Under the pieces are notes generated by a model. That model saw only the letters and a list, made by a program, of their open reading frames with translations, was not told the origin of the DNA and did not search any database. Shown piece by piece: positions 32,831-45,650 of a DNA stretch of 64,000 nucleotides (positions within the stretch are counted from its first letter, which is position 1; every line of letters begins with the position of its first letter). Both the position numbers and the translations under genes were made by a program. Source of the stretch: Abelmoschus esculentus (Eukaryota > Streptophyta > Magnoliopsida > Malvales > Malvaceae); NCBI GenBank assembly GCA_035048815.1, contig JAUCBN010000032.1:10937501-11001500 (forward strand), written 5' to 3'.

Positions 32831-34272
32831 TTGAATGTCGCAACAACTACTGAAGACATTACCGAAATAACAACCACAACAGTGTATGACCGTGCGGCCG
32901 AGGCATTGACTGAATACATCTCGGCAACCTTAACAGAAGATCTGGCTGCAGTAACAACCACTCCCTGTTATGTTGATCTTGTTAATTATTTATCTAGTGG
33001 TGTTATTCCTTATAACCTTAACTATAACGAAAAGAAGAAGTTTCAGCATAATGCAAAGCATTATTTCTGGGATGATCCTCTCCTGTTTAAGCAATATGCG
33101 GATCAGGCTATAAGAAGATGTGTTCCAGAGGATGAACAACAAGAAGTGCTTCGGCATTGTCATGATTCACCTTGTGGAGGACATTTTGGAGGAAACAGAA
33201 CAATAGCTAAGGTGCTTCAATTAGGCCTTTATTGGCCTACACTCTTCAAGGATGCCCAACTCTATTACAAGAATTCTGATCGATGCCAAAGGACGGGCAA
33301 CATCTCTAGACGCAATGAGATGCCACAAAAACCCATACTAAAAGTACAATTATTTGATGTTTGGGGAATAGATTTTATGGGACTATTCCCATCATCTCAA
33401 GGTAATCTCTACATCCTAGTAGCAGTGGACTATGTGTCAAAATGGGTCGAAACAATTGCCACGCCTCACAATGACTCCAAGACTGTACAAAAATTTCTCA
33501 AGAAGAATATTTTCACAAGATTTGGAGTCCTTAAAGCCATTATTAGCAATGAAGGTAAGCACTTCGATAATGGAATCATTGCCGCAACCTTTAAGAAAAT
33601 GGCTGTCACTCACAGAATTGCCACGGCATACCATCCACAGACAAATTGGCAAGCATAAATTTCAAATAGGGAATTAAAACAAATCCTTGAAAAGGTGGTA
33701 AACCCATCTAGAAATGACTGGTCTTATCTCTAGACGATGCACTATGAGCATATAGGACAGCCTATAAAACCCCTTTGGGAACATCCTCATACAGGCTGGT
33801 ATTTAGAAAAGCATGCCATTTTCTAGTGGAAATTGAGCATAAAGCTTATTGGGTAGTAAAGAATTTGAACATAGAGTGGGAGAAAGTTGGCCGGAAATGA
33901 CTGTTAGATCTGAAAGAAATAGAAGAATTCAGAGCGGCAGCCTATGAAAATGCAAAAATCTATAAGGAAAAGACAAAACGATGGCAAGACAAAAAGTTAC
34001 TGCCGCAGTAGTTCCTTCTAGGAAAACAAGTTCTCCTTTTCAACTCCAGACTCAAATTGTTCCTAGACACACACAGGTCAAGATGGTCAGGCCCATTTGA
34101 AGTTGTCCAGGTTTTTCCATATGGAGCAGTAACGATCAAATCACATAAGGATGGACATGAATTCAAAGTGAATGACAAACGGTTGAAGCACTATTCAGAT
34201 CAACAAGAGATGAGAACTATAGAGACCATCACTTTAGAAGATGCACTTACATGCATCCCTATTGTGAATTAA
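32831..34272 (+). pseudogene. Integrase of the main B1 element, active site lost
   Basis: The zinc domain shows HCHDSPCGGHFGGNRT, but the first Cys of the second pair is Ser (33275-33277; SDRCQRTGN). The core has the first Asp (VWGIDFMGLFPSS). The second catalytic Asp is Asn (IISNEGKHFDN, about 33548), and the catalytic Glu codon is TAA (33656-33658, after YHPQTNWQA). Beyond it, stops alternate with recognisable sequence to WSGPFEVVQVFPYGAVTI and the end at 34272. HHCC plus NISRRNEMPQ places it with Athila/Tat integrases. No chromodomain is seen. Confidence 0.92.
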
Positions 34273-35051
34273 TTCTTTCCTCTTATATTCATTTGCATTT
34301 TAGGATTAGTTTTAATTTAAGCCACTTTTATTATTTTTTTTTATTTTAGGATAAGAGACAAAGATCAAATATGCAATCACTCAACAAATCTACAACAACC
34401 AATTGTCTACAGTAGCCCTTCAGAGTCCTCATGATTTTTGTTGCTCTTATATTCACCTGCTCATAATTTTTACCTATTGCCTACACCTAAATTAAGTATT
34501 GAGGACAATACTTTATTTGAGTTTGGAGGTGTAGAGCCACTGCCGAGGCAACCTACTATCGCGGCCATGCCATGAAAAGAAGGTTTTTAGTGATAAAATT
34601 TTTTGTTTTATGCCCACCACTTTACTCGAAATTATTGCCAAATTCTTACATTGTCCTTCATCAGTATTGTCTTAGTTTATTCTTGAAGGCAATAGAAATC
34701 TTTCTCCATACCATAGTTATTTTTGTTTTGAAGGCTTAATGCTAGGATACTTATGGAGAAAAACTTAGAAGCATACTATAAGGTTGAACTTTAAAAACAC
34801 TTTTGGGACTTGTTTGGCTAGAAGAATTCTTTTAATGAACTTAAGTGATAAAGACTTAGATCTTTGGAAATGTGACTAGAGGTGCCTATGACCGGCTCTA
34901 AGAAATACTTTTCTTCATGCTAGAGGTGCCCGAAATTGGCTCTAGTATGAATAAAAGAATAACAAAAGAAATAAGGAGATAAGAATGAGAAAAACAATAC
35001 TTGAGGTGCCCGAATTGACTCAAGGAATTGTTGTTATAAGAAGAGTACACT
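34273..35051 (+). other. 3' region of the main B1 element; no PF20167-like ORF
   Basis: Non-coding. It holds the TTGAGGACAATAC...GAGTTTGGAGGTGTAG block (about 34499-34535) and ~500 bp matching 54650-55215. The transposon-protein ORF that lies between integrase end and this block at 52564-54650 is absent here. The region is cut at 35051 by a B2 LTR, in the sequence AAGAGTACACT also found at 55207-55217. Confidence 0.75.
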
Positions 35052-36390
35052 TGATGAGTGCCTAAAAGCAGTTATTTACCACCCTTCTCATGGTACTTTA
35101 TGCATCTATTATACACTAACTTGAACCGAATTATGAACTCTTTGCGCAAATATTGGATATTCTGATATCATTACTTACAAAGTCAATATTTATAGAGAAT
35201 GCATATATTATTACATATTCTGTACATGCAGTAATATTCAAGGCAGAAGCGGCAGTGAAGCAGTGTTGCAGCCGAGGCAGAAGACATGGCGGCGGTAGAA
35301 TTCAGTGTGGCAGCACCAACAATGGAGGCGCAATGAAAGATAAAAATATAGAGAACATTCTAGAAGATGCAGCACACCAATTGGACCAGGCTAGCGCACT
35401 AAAAACCCAAGTCAAAGACCAAACGGGAAATTCCTTCTAGAAGGCAACAAACTTGGAAATATCAGATCTCTTGAAGAAGATTTGTTCCTTACTCCAAGTT
35501 AGAGTCTATTTAGGAAAGGTTTGCCCTAGGTTAAGACTATATATAGCCTAGCTGGCCACATTGTTTGGAGAGTCGATTTTAGAGAAACCCTTCTCCTTAA
35601 GAATTGTACCTATCGACATTATGTTCTAAATTTCTTAGGGATAGGTGAAGGTTGTAAATATTAGTGAGAGGAGATTTTTTCTTGTTTCTTATTCTAATGC
35701 AATAATAATATCAAAGTTTACTTGTCCTATTGTCATTCCTTATTCTTGCATTGAAGCTCGAGAGAGAAGTTTGTAAGTAATATATTTATCTAGCATCGAG
35801 AGGTGTAGATTCACGAAAGGGATAAGTACGGTGTTGTAGACACTAACTCGGCCTATAGATAAGTTAAGAGTTTCAGCAGCTAAAAGAAGTGTTGGATTCG
35901 TTGGTGATTATCGTTGATTTACGCTGAGAGGTATCGTCAAGGACCAGTCATCAACATTGCTCTGACTTAGAGATAAGCGGAGTCAACTACGGACACTTTG
36001 CTGAACTTTGATTCATCTACCCAAGAGCAAGAGATTGCCGCGGTAGAGAACACTAATTCTGTCGCGGTTGTATCTGCAGTACTGTCGAAGAAGTGTTGTG
36101 TAATTGCATTGGACAAGAAGAAGATCAATCGAATCCACTAATTGACACAGTTGGATACTACCCACTTTCTCTATATCGTTCCCAATCTTTTAGGTTTTGT
36201 TATTTAATTATTTAGTTAGTTAAACAAATCCACTTATTTGTTTTTTTACATTACCTTTCAGGAGCAACGGAACAAGGGAAGACATATTAAATATATCAAT
36301 CCCTGTGGAGACGATACACGATATACTGATCACTTTATTACTTGACGACGTGTACACTTGCACTCAATTGCTCTTTTATTGCATGCATCA
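35052..36390 (+). repeat. Family B2 5' LTR (left arm of the inverted pair)
   Basis: 1,339 bp, TGATGAGTGCC to GCATGCATCA, followed by a PBS. It matches the reverse complement of 37415-38762 with only scattered differences. TATATATA near 35538 is a likely promoter. Confidence 0.9.
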
Positions 36391-36396
36391 AGTTTT

Positions 36397-36415
36397 TGGC
36401 TCCGTTGCCGGGGAT
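36397..36415 (+). other. Primer-binding site of B2, tRNA-Asp
   Basis: TGGCTCCGTTGCCGGGGAT, one change from the tRNA-Asp complement, lies six bases past the LTR end. Confidence 0.9.
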
Positions 36416-37414
36416 TGGCAACTAAGTTTTGTCTTCTTTAATTTTCTTGTTTTTGTTTTATTATTTTTACTAACATATTTTCTTTGTCTTAAAAAAAATA
36501 AATAAATAAAAAGATAAATAAAAATAAAAATTATACGTGTGTTTCAAGTTAAAGGCTCAAGATACAAGAAGAAAGAGAGAAATCTATTCGGGAGTTGATG
36601 TTGGAAGATATGAATCGAGCCAATCAAAAATTTCCTAGATTAAATGATGATTATCTATGACAACCAAGAGCAACCCAACAAGTTTATGCCTGGGCAAATT
36701 TTTGTTTCAATTGCGGAGATAACCATTTAGTTAGCAATTGCTCATACAGTATTGGAACCTATGATCATAGAGAGGACCATAGATGGAACCAACAACAAAA
36801 TCCTTCATGACATGATCAAAACGCTCAAAATTTTTGTATCATGATAATTTTGTTGGTGTTACAGATATGCCATGGCAATATAATTTTTCTCAAAAGTATC
36901 CAAATTCATTGGAGGAAACATTGAAAGCATAAATGGCTAGAATTGAAGAATTTATGGCAGAGCAATCAAGGTTCATGGATGCACATATAGCTAGATTGGA
37001 TGCACCCTAGAGGGATTCAGAAAATCAATTGCATGCCAGAGATACCATAACCCAACAATCAATCCTTGGGGATACTGAAATCCCAACACTAGAGGATAAA
37101 GAGGAAATTTCGGAACCTATGAGTCTAGAATATGTTGATGAGAAAGACTGTCAAACAATGGATGAGTCTGCCGAGAGTCCTGTTGCGGTAGTAGAGAAGC
37201 CTGAACAGGGTAATGTCACGATACCATTTAACGAGGCCGATGAGAGTAATGCTCTAGAAAATTTTGAGGAGTCTGATTCCCAGGATGTTACGGCAGCAAT
37301 GATGCTGAAAAAGGAAGCTGAGGATTACTCACACTCACAGCTTTCGGGGCAGTTACATGACGATATACTCGATCAACAAAATGGCAATGCCGTGATAATA
37401 GAATATGAGATGGT
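36416..37414 (+). pseudogene. Family B2 gag fragment
   Basis: After an A/T-rich leader (36480-36530) a short gag remnant carries FCFNCGDNHLVSNC, a CX2CX3HX4C zinc knuckle (about 36700-36745). Next come a Gln-rich stretch, PNSLEETLKA (stop) MARIEEFMAEQSRFMDAHIARLD, and an acidic open stretch from 37029 (EDKEEISEPMSLEYVDEKD, VVEKPEQGNV) with no known domain. Most of gag upstream of the knuckle is missing. The acidic stretch runs into the inverted LTR at 37415, so its apparent C-terminus is LTR-encoded. It differs clearly from the B1 gag. Confidence 0.72.
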
Positions 37415-38762
37415 TGATGCGTGTAATATAAGCGTAATTTGGGTGCAAGTGTACATGTCGTCAAGTAATAAAATGATAAGTATATCGTGTATCGTCTCCA
37501 TAGGGATTGGTATACTTAATATGTTTCCTCTTGTCCCTTGATCCTAAAAAGAAAGTAAAAACACAGATGTGTTGATTTGTTTAACTAACTAAATAATTAA
37601 ATAATAAAACATAAAATAAAAGGTTGAGAACGATTATAGAGAAAGTGGGTAGGATCCAGTTGCATCAATTAGTGGATTCAATTGATCTTCTTCTTTGTCT
37701 AATGCAATCATACAACATTGCTTCGACAGTATTGTAGATACAGCCTCGGTAGTATTGGTGTTCCCTGCCGCGGCAATCTCTTGCTCTTGGGCAGAGGCAT
37801 CAAAGTTTAGCAAAGTGTCCGTAAGTGACTCAGCTCATCTCTTAGTCAGAGTGTTGTTGATGACCAGTCCTTACGATACATCTCGGCGTAAATCAACGAT
37901 AACCACCAACCAATCCAATATTTCTTTTAACTGTTGAAACTCTTAACCTATCTCTAGGCCGACTTAGTAACTACAACATCGTACTTATCCCTTTCATGAA
38001 TCTACACCTCTCGATGCTAGATAAATAGATTACTTGCAAACTTTTCTCTCGAGCTTGAATGCAAGAACAAAGAATGGCAATAAGATAAACAAACTTTGAT
38101 ATTATTATTGCATAAGAACAAAGATACAAGAATCAATCTCCTCTCACTAATATCGACAACCTTCACCTATCCCTAAGAAGTTTAGAACATATTGTCATTA
38201 AGTACAATTCTTAGGGAGAAGGATTTCTCTAAAAATCGGCTCTCCTAAACACTGTGGCCGGCTAGGGTATTTATAGTCTTAACCTAGGGAAAAACTTTCC
38301 TAAATAGACTTCAACTTGGAGTAAGGAACAAGTCTTCTTCAAGGAATCTAATATTTCAAAGTTTGTCGCCTTCTAAAAGGGTTTTCCCGCTTGGTCTTTT
38401 ACTTGGGCTTTTAGCGCGCTAGCCTGGTCCAATTTATGCGCTGTATCTTCCAGAATGTTCTCTATATTTTTATCTTTCATTGCGCCTCCATTGTTGGTGC
38501 TACCACATTGAATTCTGTCGCAGCCATGTCTTCTGCCTCGGCCGCAACACTGCTTCACTGCCGCTTCTGCCTTGAATATTAGTACATGTACAGAATATGT
38601 AATAATATATGCATTTTCTATAAATATTAACTTTGTAAGTAATGATATCAGAATATCCAATATTTGCGCAAAGAGTTCATACCTCGGTTCAAGTTGGTGT
38701 ATCATAGATACATAAAGTACCATGAGAAGGATAGTAAATAACTGCCTTTTAGGCACTCATCA
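37415..38762 (-). repeat. Family B2 3' LTR in opposite orientation (right arm)
   Basis: On the minus strand it runs from TGATGAGTGCCTAAAAGG at 38762 to ACGCATCA at 37415 (1,348 bp). A polypurine tract on its right shows it is the 3' LTR of a minus-strand element. With 35052-36390 it forms a 1.34-kb inverted repeat around a ~1.0-kb spacer. Confidence 0.9.
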
Positions 38763-38776
38763 AATACCCCCAAACT
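38763..38776 (-). other. Polypurine tract of B2
   Basis: On the minus strand, AGTTTGGGGGTATT directly precedes the LTR. TTGAGGACAAGC lies just upstream, as usual for Athila/Tat elements. Confidence 0.82.
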
Positions 38777-39086
38777 CAAACTATTGCTTGTCCTCAAGCA
38801 ATGCAAAACAACAAATTGCCGAACCTTACTCCCCTTTGATCTTACTCTTCCATCTATTCTCTTTACCATGGTCATGTCTATCTTTCCGTTTTAACCACTA
38901 GTTTACCCAAGGACTTTTACCAAGAAACAAACTATAGAGCTAGGTGAGTGTGTGCGTTTTATGGATAAGGCTGATCCAAGGCTTTCTTAGATAAACTTTA
39001 ATTTCAAGACAAATAGAATCATGGACTAAAGTTGTCTCCTTAAAACAACAAGTATTGAGCCGAAGAAGATGCCTCATCCCAGCTTC
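38777..39086 (-). other. 3' untranslated part of the minus-strand B2 element
   Basis: About 310 bp of non-coding sequence upstream of the polypurine tract. It ends near 39086, where plus-strand family B sequence begins. Confidence 0.6.
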
Positions 39087-40103
39087 CCAATAGAGGATCG
39101 GTGGCAAGGCAGAAACTTAGGCCCGAGGCCAAGCTATGGAACACATTTGTCAAAAGATGCCTCATACCAACTTCCCATAATAGAACGGTCGACCAAAGAA
39201 GATTACTGCTCATTCAATCAATCAATCATCAACAAATGAAGCATCAATTTTGGAGAGATAATCTTATGAGAAATCTACGAGTGCGGTAAGAAGGATAAAG
39301 GATCCTTATGTTATCCTTTTTTAATTACATGTATTTGCAATGTTGTAGGTGTACCAATGGCACATACAGACGAATTCACCGCCCAAAGGCGTGGGTGGAC
39401 TAGGGAATTCTACCATAAAATCATGCAAATTATATAGGCAGAGCCAGTCCAGGCAACTCCTCAGCAATACACTACTGGCACCACTACCGGGGCTTAGTAC
39501 ACGACAGACATACCTGATGTTTCCCACACCAGTGTCGCAGCAGACCCCTACTAGGAGATACTTTAGAGGATGGTAGCTATAGATCTTCGATAGCAACGAT
39601 ACATGGAGTACCAAAGGGACTTCAACAATACACTTGCCCAGATGATGCTCCACAATTTTCCCATCCAAGGGGTGTAGTTTCTAGAATTCCCCACCAATAT
39701 ATTTGTCACAGCTACACCCTAGACAAAGATGACTCCAGTTCCATGACCATGACCATTCAACACTACTGGCCCTCAACAACAATTTCATGCTGTCGGCCCA
39801 TCTAAGGCAGCAGACTCTACCGCGACATCTTCTGCCAGCCGACGACCATCCCAAAGGAGAGCAGTCTTCAGCACTCTATCAGGATCCCCTATCATCATGG
39901 GCAGTCTCTCAGCAGAGATAGATGCCTATGTACATCAAAGTTCAACCGTTTTCGGGCCAAGCACTCACCAAGCCTGGGCAGATGCAACGAATGAAGGAGG
40001 GACAAATATTATCGTCACCGAGGAAGTTGCCGAAGAAGATGAAGGAAGAGAAGTGAACGCTCGAATGCAAAGGACACTACCAACAAGTTTTCAGCCGCCC
40101 TGA
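39087..40103 (+). pseudogene. Family B transposon-protein ORF (PF20167-like), 5'-truncated
   Basis: It matches the ORF at 53045-54479 from ARQKLRPEAKLWNTF onward: RCLIPTSHNRTVDQRRLLLIQS, a frameshift near 39230, the position of the AGVPTAETNEF block, and a C-terminal tail MGSLSAEIDAYVHQSSTVFG...TLPTSFQPP (39897-40103). This domain is common in plant Athila-type elements and its function is unknown. The first third is missing because it is fused to the minus-strand B2 element. The stop after QPP is shared with the other copy, so it may be the natural end. Confidence 0.78.
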
Positions 40104-40607
40104 CAAGAGAAAACTCAGTCATCACTATCACCAAAGATGAAACAATCAACAACAAGGCCACGAAAACTGATTGTCGACATTAGTTCTTCGGAGTCTATTT
40201 AATTTTTTACATATTCATGTTACTTTTCTATATCTTTACTTGTTTCATTTTTCTTATTTTGTTTCCTACTGTGTGCCATTAATGTAAGCATTGAGGACAA
40301 TTCCTCGTTCGAGTTTGGGGGTGTAGATCCATTGCCAAGGCAATCCACTATTGTGGCCTTTCCATGAAAGGAAGTATTTAAGTGATTTCTCAAAAAATTT
40401 TATGTCCACACCTTACTTAAATTATTGTACATACTTTTGCATTGCTTTTCATCAGTATTGCCTTAGTTTATTCTTTTAAGGCTATAGAAATCTCTCCTTA
40501 CCATGGTTAGGTCCTATTTAGAAGGCTTAACTTTAGGATACTTAAGGAAGAAAACTTAGAAGCTTGTTAGAAGAATGATCTTAAAAACACTTTTGGGACT
40601 TGTTGGA
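40104..40607 (+). other. 3' region of the same family B element
   Basis: Non-coding. It contains TTGAGGACAATTCC...GAGTTTGGGGGTGTAG (about 40292-40325) and the following ~280 bp, also found at 34499 and 54657. It is interrupted at 40607 by a B1 LTR inserted within CTTTTGGGACTTGTT. Confidence 0.72.
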
Positions 40608-41931
40608 TGATAAGTGCTCAACTCACTATCACTTTTTACACCTTTCATGGGTAATAATCACCAATTCTACACCTACTTGAACCAATACATGTATTTAATG
40701 TGATATATTTAGAAATTTTGATGTTAAAGATAGTATTTATAGAAAAGGCAAGCTTTACTACAATTTTGTATCTGTGCATGATAAAGTATTGCCGTGGCAG
40801 CAAACTTGGGCCAAGGCAGGACCTGATGCCGAGGTAGTAGAAGACAGGTAGCCATATGATAGGCAAGCATAGGAGAAAAATGAGAAAAACTTTGCTGGAA
40901 AAGAAGCCCAAGGATCGAAGCTGGAAAGCACAAGGAAAAGCCCAAGATAAGGCCATGTGGGAAAGTGTACTAGTTGGAATAAACTTGGAAATATTTTATT
41001 CATGTACTTGACTTCTTACCTACTCCAAGTTGTATTCTACTTAGGAAAGGTTTACCCTAGGCCAAGCCTATATAATACCTAGTCGTCCAAGGAGCAAGAG
41101 CACTTGATTTTAAAGACAAATCGGATTATAGAGAGCTTAGCCGACTTTTAGTTTTCCTATTCTTTTACATTATGTTCTAAGTTTGTTAGGCTTAGGTGGA
41201 GGTTATAAAGTATTAGTGTGAGAAAGTTGAAATTTGTTTCTTGTTTTCAATGCAATAAAATATCAAAGTTTGCTTATTCTTTGCCATTTCTTGTTCTTAC
41301 ATTCAAGCTCGGGAGAGAAGTTTGTAAGTCATCCTTTTATCTAATATTGGGAGAGTTAGATTCACGAAAGGAATAAGTACGATGTTTCAATCACGAAGCA
41401 CTAACTAGGCCTAGGGATAGGTTTAGAGTTTCAGCGGCTAAAAGAAGTATGAGATTGGTTGATGATTGTAATTGATTCACGCTGAGAGGTATCATCAAGG
41501 ACTGGTCATCAACCGTACTTCGACTTAGGGATAAGCGGAGTCATCCAAAGATACTTTACCAAACTTTGGTAAAGTCCACCCAAGAGCAAGGGATTGTCGT
41601 AATGGGCGAGTATCTTCACTTTTGAGGCAGTAATCTACAGTTCTGCTGAGGCAGTGTTGTGCAATTGCATTAGACAGAAGCAAGTCAACTGAATCCTCTA
41701 TACAATACAACTAGATCCTAGCCACTATCTCTATTTGATTTTTTCTATATTTATTTAGTTAAATCACAAACCAGTAACTTATATTTATTTTATTTCTTTA
41801 TAGAGAAAGAAGATTAAAGGAAGCATATTGAGTAGACCAATCCCTGTGAAAACGATACTTGATTTACTTATCACTTTATTACTTGACGAGGTGTTCACTT
41901 GCACTAAATTGCGCATATTCCACACGCATCA
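40608..41931 (+). repeat. 5' LTR of the right-hand B1 element
   Basis: TGATAAGTGCTCAACTCACT to CACACGCATCA, 1,324 bp, followed by a PBS. TATATAATA near 41069 is a likely TATA box. It contains TGCCGTGGCAGC (about 40792) and ATGCCGAGGTAG (about 40827). Confidence 0.9.
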
Positions 41932-41937
41932 AGTTTT

Positions 41938-41956
41938 TGGCGTTGTTACCGGGGAT
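41938..41956 (+). other. Primer-binding site, tRNA-Asp
   Basis: TGGCGTTGTTACCGGGGAT, two changes from the tRNA-Asp complement. Confidence 0.86.
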
Positions 41957-42037
41957 TGACAACTAAATTTTGTTTTCTTTATTTTCTTGTCTTTTTAGTT
42001 ATTTTATTTTTGTTTTACTTTGGTTTATTTTTGGTAT

Positions 42038-42315
42038 ATGACCAGGGCCAACCCTACCAATCCTTTGTACGAGTTAGATACAGAAATTGAATGAATAAGG
42101 AATAGGTTGAGGAGACAGATCCAAAAAGCCATGGCAGGAAATCAAGGAAATCAGAACTTACCTGCCGGCAATGGAGGCCTTCCTCCGCCACCACTGCCGT
42201 GGCAACTAACTATCAGAGAGTTCCTGGAGGAAGATCTAAATGGGTTAAATCCTGGAGTGGTCACACCTTAAATAGAAGCAACCCACTTTGAACTAAAACT
42301 TGTCATGTTCAATAT
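42038..42315 (+). pseudogene. B1 gag, N-terminal part before the solo A LTR
   Basis: Starts at ATG 42038 (MTRANPTNPLYELDTEIE, then a stop) and continues with NQNLPAGNGGLPPPPLPWQL, TIREFLEEDLNGLNPGVVTP and EATHFELKLVMFN. It is cut at 42315 by the solo LTR within TTCAATAT. Confidence 0.88.
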
Positions 42316-45300
42316 TGTAACATCCCGATTTTGGGGTTATCAGTTTAGGCTTTAGTAAGAAGAATTTGATTCGGGTTGAATTGGGTTCTCCGGTTAATTA
42401 TTCCGGGGAAATCTAAAATAAGAATATTTTTAATTAAGAAAAATAATAATTTTGGAATATGGTTTAAAAATATTAAAAAAATGTTTCAAAATTAAAAGAA
42501 GGTAATTTGAACTTTATATTGATTTTTAATTATGCTTAATTATATATAAGTGACCAATTTGTAATTTTTGGAAACAATGGAGGACTTAATTAGTAATTTT
42601 TGAAAATTGTAGTTTTAGTGACTAAATTGAAAAGCAAGCTGAACTTAGAATCCTTAGAGGGTTATAAATCCCATTTAATTTTTAATAATGATTTATTCAC
42701 CAAAATGCTTTTTAATTACTTTAATTAAAGATGATAATCATTTTCTCACAAAACTACCTTTTCTCTCTCATCTTTTTCTCTCAATTTCTCTTCATTTTCC
42801 TTCATCTTTTTTCTTCAATTCCTTGCTGATTTTTGCATCTTTTTCAACAAAGATTACTTTATTTTAATCATCTTTCCATTCTTTACAAAACTTAACCATC
42901 AATTTTATCAAATCAACACCAATTTGCAATGAATCAAGAAGGGAAAACTTCATCTTTTTGTTGAATAGATCCCAAAGGTAATTTTTTGTATTTTAACTAT
43001 TTTCTAAGGTTCTTTATTGAAATTCCCAAGTATTAGCTTTCTAATCTTTGAAAAAAACTTAATTCTATGTTTTTAATGTTAGATCTAATGATTTTGTGAA
43101 TATTTTTGTGAAATCTTTTTAGATCTCATTCAATGCTGAAATTAGATGGATTTAATTATGTTAATATGTCAATTAAATGATTAATTGAGTCCTCATTTGA
43201 TGGCACATTAATTTAATCCCGGAAAAATGCAATTGGTGTTGTTTTAAGGTGTTTTTCGGTTGTTTTAGGTGTTGCTTTAGGTGCTTTAATGTTGCTGGAG
43301 ATATAAGGATGTTTTGGATGTGTTTTTGGTACATAATTGAAGTGGATTAGATGCTAGATTCTATAGGTTTTGGGCTGTTGATGTTTCTGATACGTTTCCG
43401 CTAAGTTTCGATGTTTTTGGCTAGGTTTTTCGGTAGTGTTGTGGAGGTATGATGCGGCTGATGGTTAAAGCATGTTATAATGTGAGAATGCTCTGTTTTT
43501 AATGTTTTAGAAGAGGTACAAGAAGGTGCTTGAGTGCTGGTGCGTTGGCGCGATCATCAGGATATCGACGAAAGCTCGTTTCGCTTGTCGGTGAGTGTTT
43601 TCGGACTTAAAGCGAATCGCGTTTGGTACGGTTCTATTTTGGGGACTATGGAAAAGTGTGAAAACTATAAATAGTTCAAGAGTAAGTGAAGTAAATTTTT
43701 TTAATATATCAACATGAGTTTCTGCTACATTTGATAAAGACATTAATATTGGTAATGCAATGAGATTCTTGGAAATGCATGAACATTATTTGAATTGGTG
43801 CATTCATGAAAAATACTTGTTGAAATGTATAGTTTTTCAAGCATCCATCATTATGGAAAATTATGAGAAATGATTTGGAATACAATATGGTTAATTGCCT
43901 TACATATGATGGTGCCTTTGGGCATGGCTTTTGGTTCATTTGTTGAATATATTATGCATGCATTATGAACAACAAGTTATCATGCACATTTGATTATGAT
44001 ATTGGCTTAGTGACACTAACTTTAGATTCAAATACGAATGACATATCATTAGGATTGTCTTAAGTGCACTATAAACAATATTGAGAATACAGAAAATTGC
44101 TTACACGTAACAAGGGTGACTTTGTGTACAATCGTGCGTGGTAGAGTCGCCTGCACGTAACAAGGGTGACTATGTGTCCAATCGTGCTTGGTAGTGCTAT
44201 AATGGTGACTTCGTGTCATGACGAGACAATGGTCTCTAACAATGGATCCGTGTATTCGGTGAACTCAAGGTTCATATTAAGTGATCACTAGTATGCCAAT
44301 ATACATACATGAATTTAAGAAGGACATTGTGCATCATTTATAAATTGTTTTGATAAGGTTGTGAAAACTCAAGGAAGCATTTGGTTTAATGAACATGAAC
44401 ATGAAATGATAGCATGCATTGATGATCTTATGTAGAGCTTCCTCATGAAGCATGTTTGCTTAAGCTCTCTTTTCATCCTTGTAGAAAAATAAAGGTACTT
44501 GGGGCTTCATTCGGAGAAAGGAAACCAAGGGGAAAAACTACTTCAAATTTGTTATGTTTTTGGTAAATAAGTTGGGGCTTGGCAATGTGTAAACCCAACC
44601 AATGTGAGGAGTGTGAACTTTGATTTTGGTTTATATTGAAATAAGACTTATGTTGCTTGTTTGTTAATTGATGGACTATGGTATTGTTTGGATTGTTGAA
44701 GCATGTGCTTGCCTGATCGTTATGTTTTTAATCATGTTTTAGGTAGCATGCCTATAGTTTGCTTGGTGCTTTTGATGTTGAAAATCATTTGTTGTAAGAT
44801 GTGAATTATGCCTAGGATTTATGCATTTAGTGATAGTGATTAATGGTTATGTATTGATTCATTAGAGTTCACTTAGTGTGACGGAACTTTTGGTTTCAAA
44901 CCCAAAGTTTCGAAACCTTAGTGAAGGTTTCGAAACCTTTGTCAAATAGTTTCAAAACCTTCAAGAAGGTTTCGAAACCTTGCCGACAATTTCAATTCTG
45001 GAAAGTTACTGGACGTGAAAAGTTACGAAGCTTCAGGGAAGTTTCAAAACCTTTTTCAAAAAGTTTCAAAACCTTGACTACCAGGAATTGATAGTTGTTG
45101 GAAATTATACTTTAGTCCCGAATATCTTCCTTAGATCAATTAGGGTACCAACAACTATTATTTTGAGCTGAAATTTCACATGAATGCATAAATTTGATTT
45201 AATTTCAAGATGGTTAACTTAATTTGGATGAAGTCCTTGTAATTTGGAAGATTTACATTTTGGTTCCTAAACTAGACAAACATGCAATTGATGATGATAG

Positions 45301-45650
45301 AATGATCCGTTTGACTTGAAATTTACCGTGATGGATACTTACGTGTTTAATTAAACATTGATAAAAAAATTATACTTTATTGATAGAATTTAAAAATTTT
45401 ACGTTTTAGTCCTTATTTCATATAAGTGCTTAATCGGATACTCGTATATGATTAGATTGCATCCGTTAAAGCTTTGTATGAGACCAAGACATATAGGAAC
45501 ATATTATGCATCTAGGAAAGATAAAGAAAAAAATATATCAGTTTTCAGGGTTGTTTATCGAATTAAACCTTCATGAGTTTGGTTCGATATTCCCCGTGTG
45601 ACCCATTAGTGTCGATTTCATCTAGGCCAAGCTAAAGGGGTTACAAATAT
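42311..45650 (+). mobile_element. Solo family A LTR with AATAT target duplications
   Basis: The LTR runs 42316-45645 (3,330 bp), TGTAACATCCCG to GGGGTTACA. AATAT flanks it at 42311-42315 and 45646-45650, and gag resumes exactly (TTCAATATG with NMLNTI). It has one copy of the 111-bp repeat, a short hairpin array (44095-44240; two long units and one TGACTTCGTGTCA unit), the CCTCATGAAG block and the palindrome cluster (44900-45080). Confidence 0.94.

Noticed and set aside
37029..37541. 170-codon acidic open frame as an env-like gene
   Set aside because: No signal peptide, no membrane segment before the LTR joint, and its last ~40 codons are LTR sequence; better read as a gag/linker remnant.
39067..39185. 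Approximate 27-bp direct duplication (AGATGCCTCAT..CCA at 39067 and 39149)
   Set aside because: Single imperfect pair at a fusion joint; may be chance or a template switch, too little to interpret.
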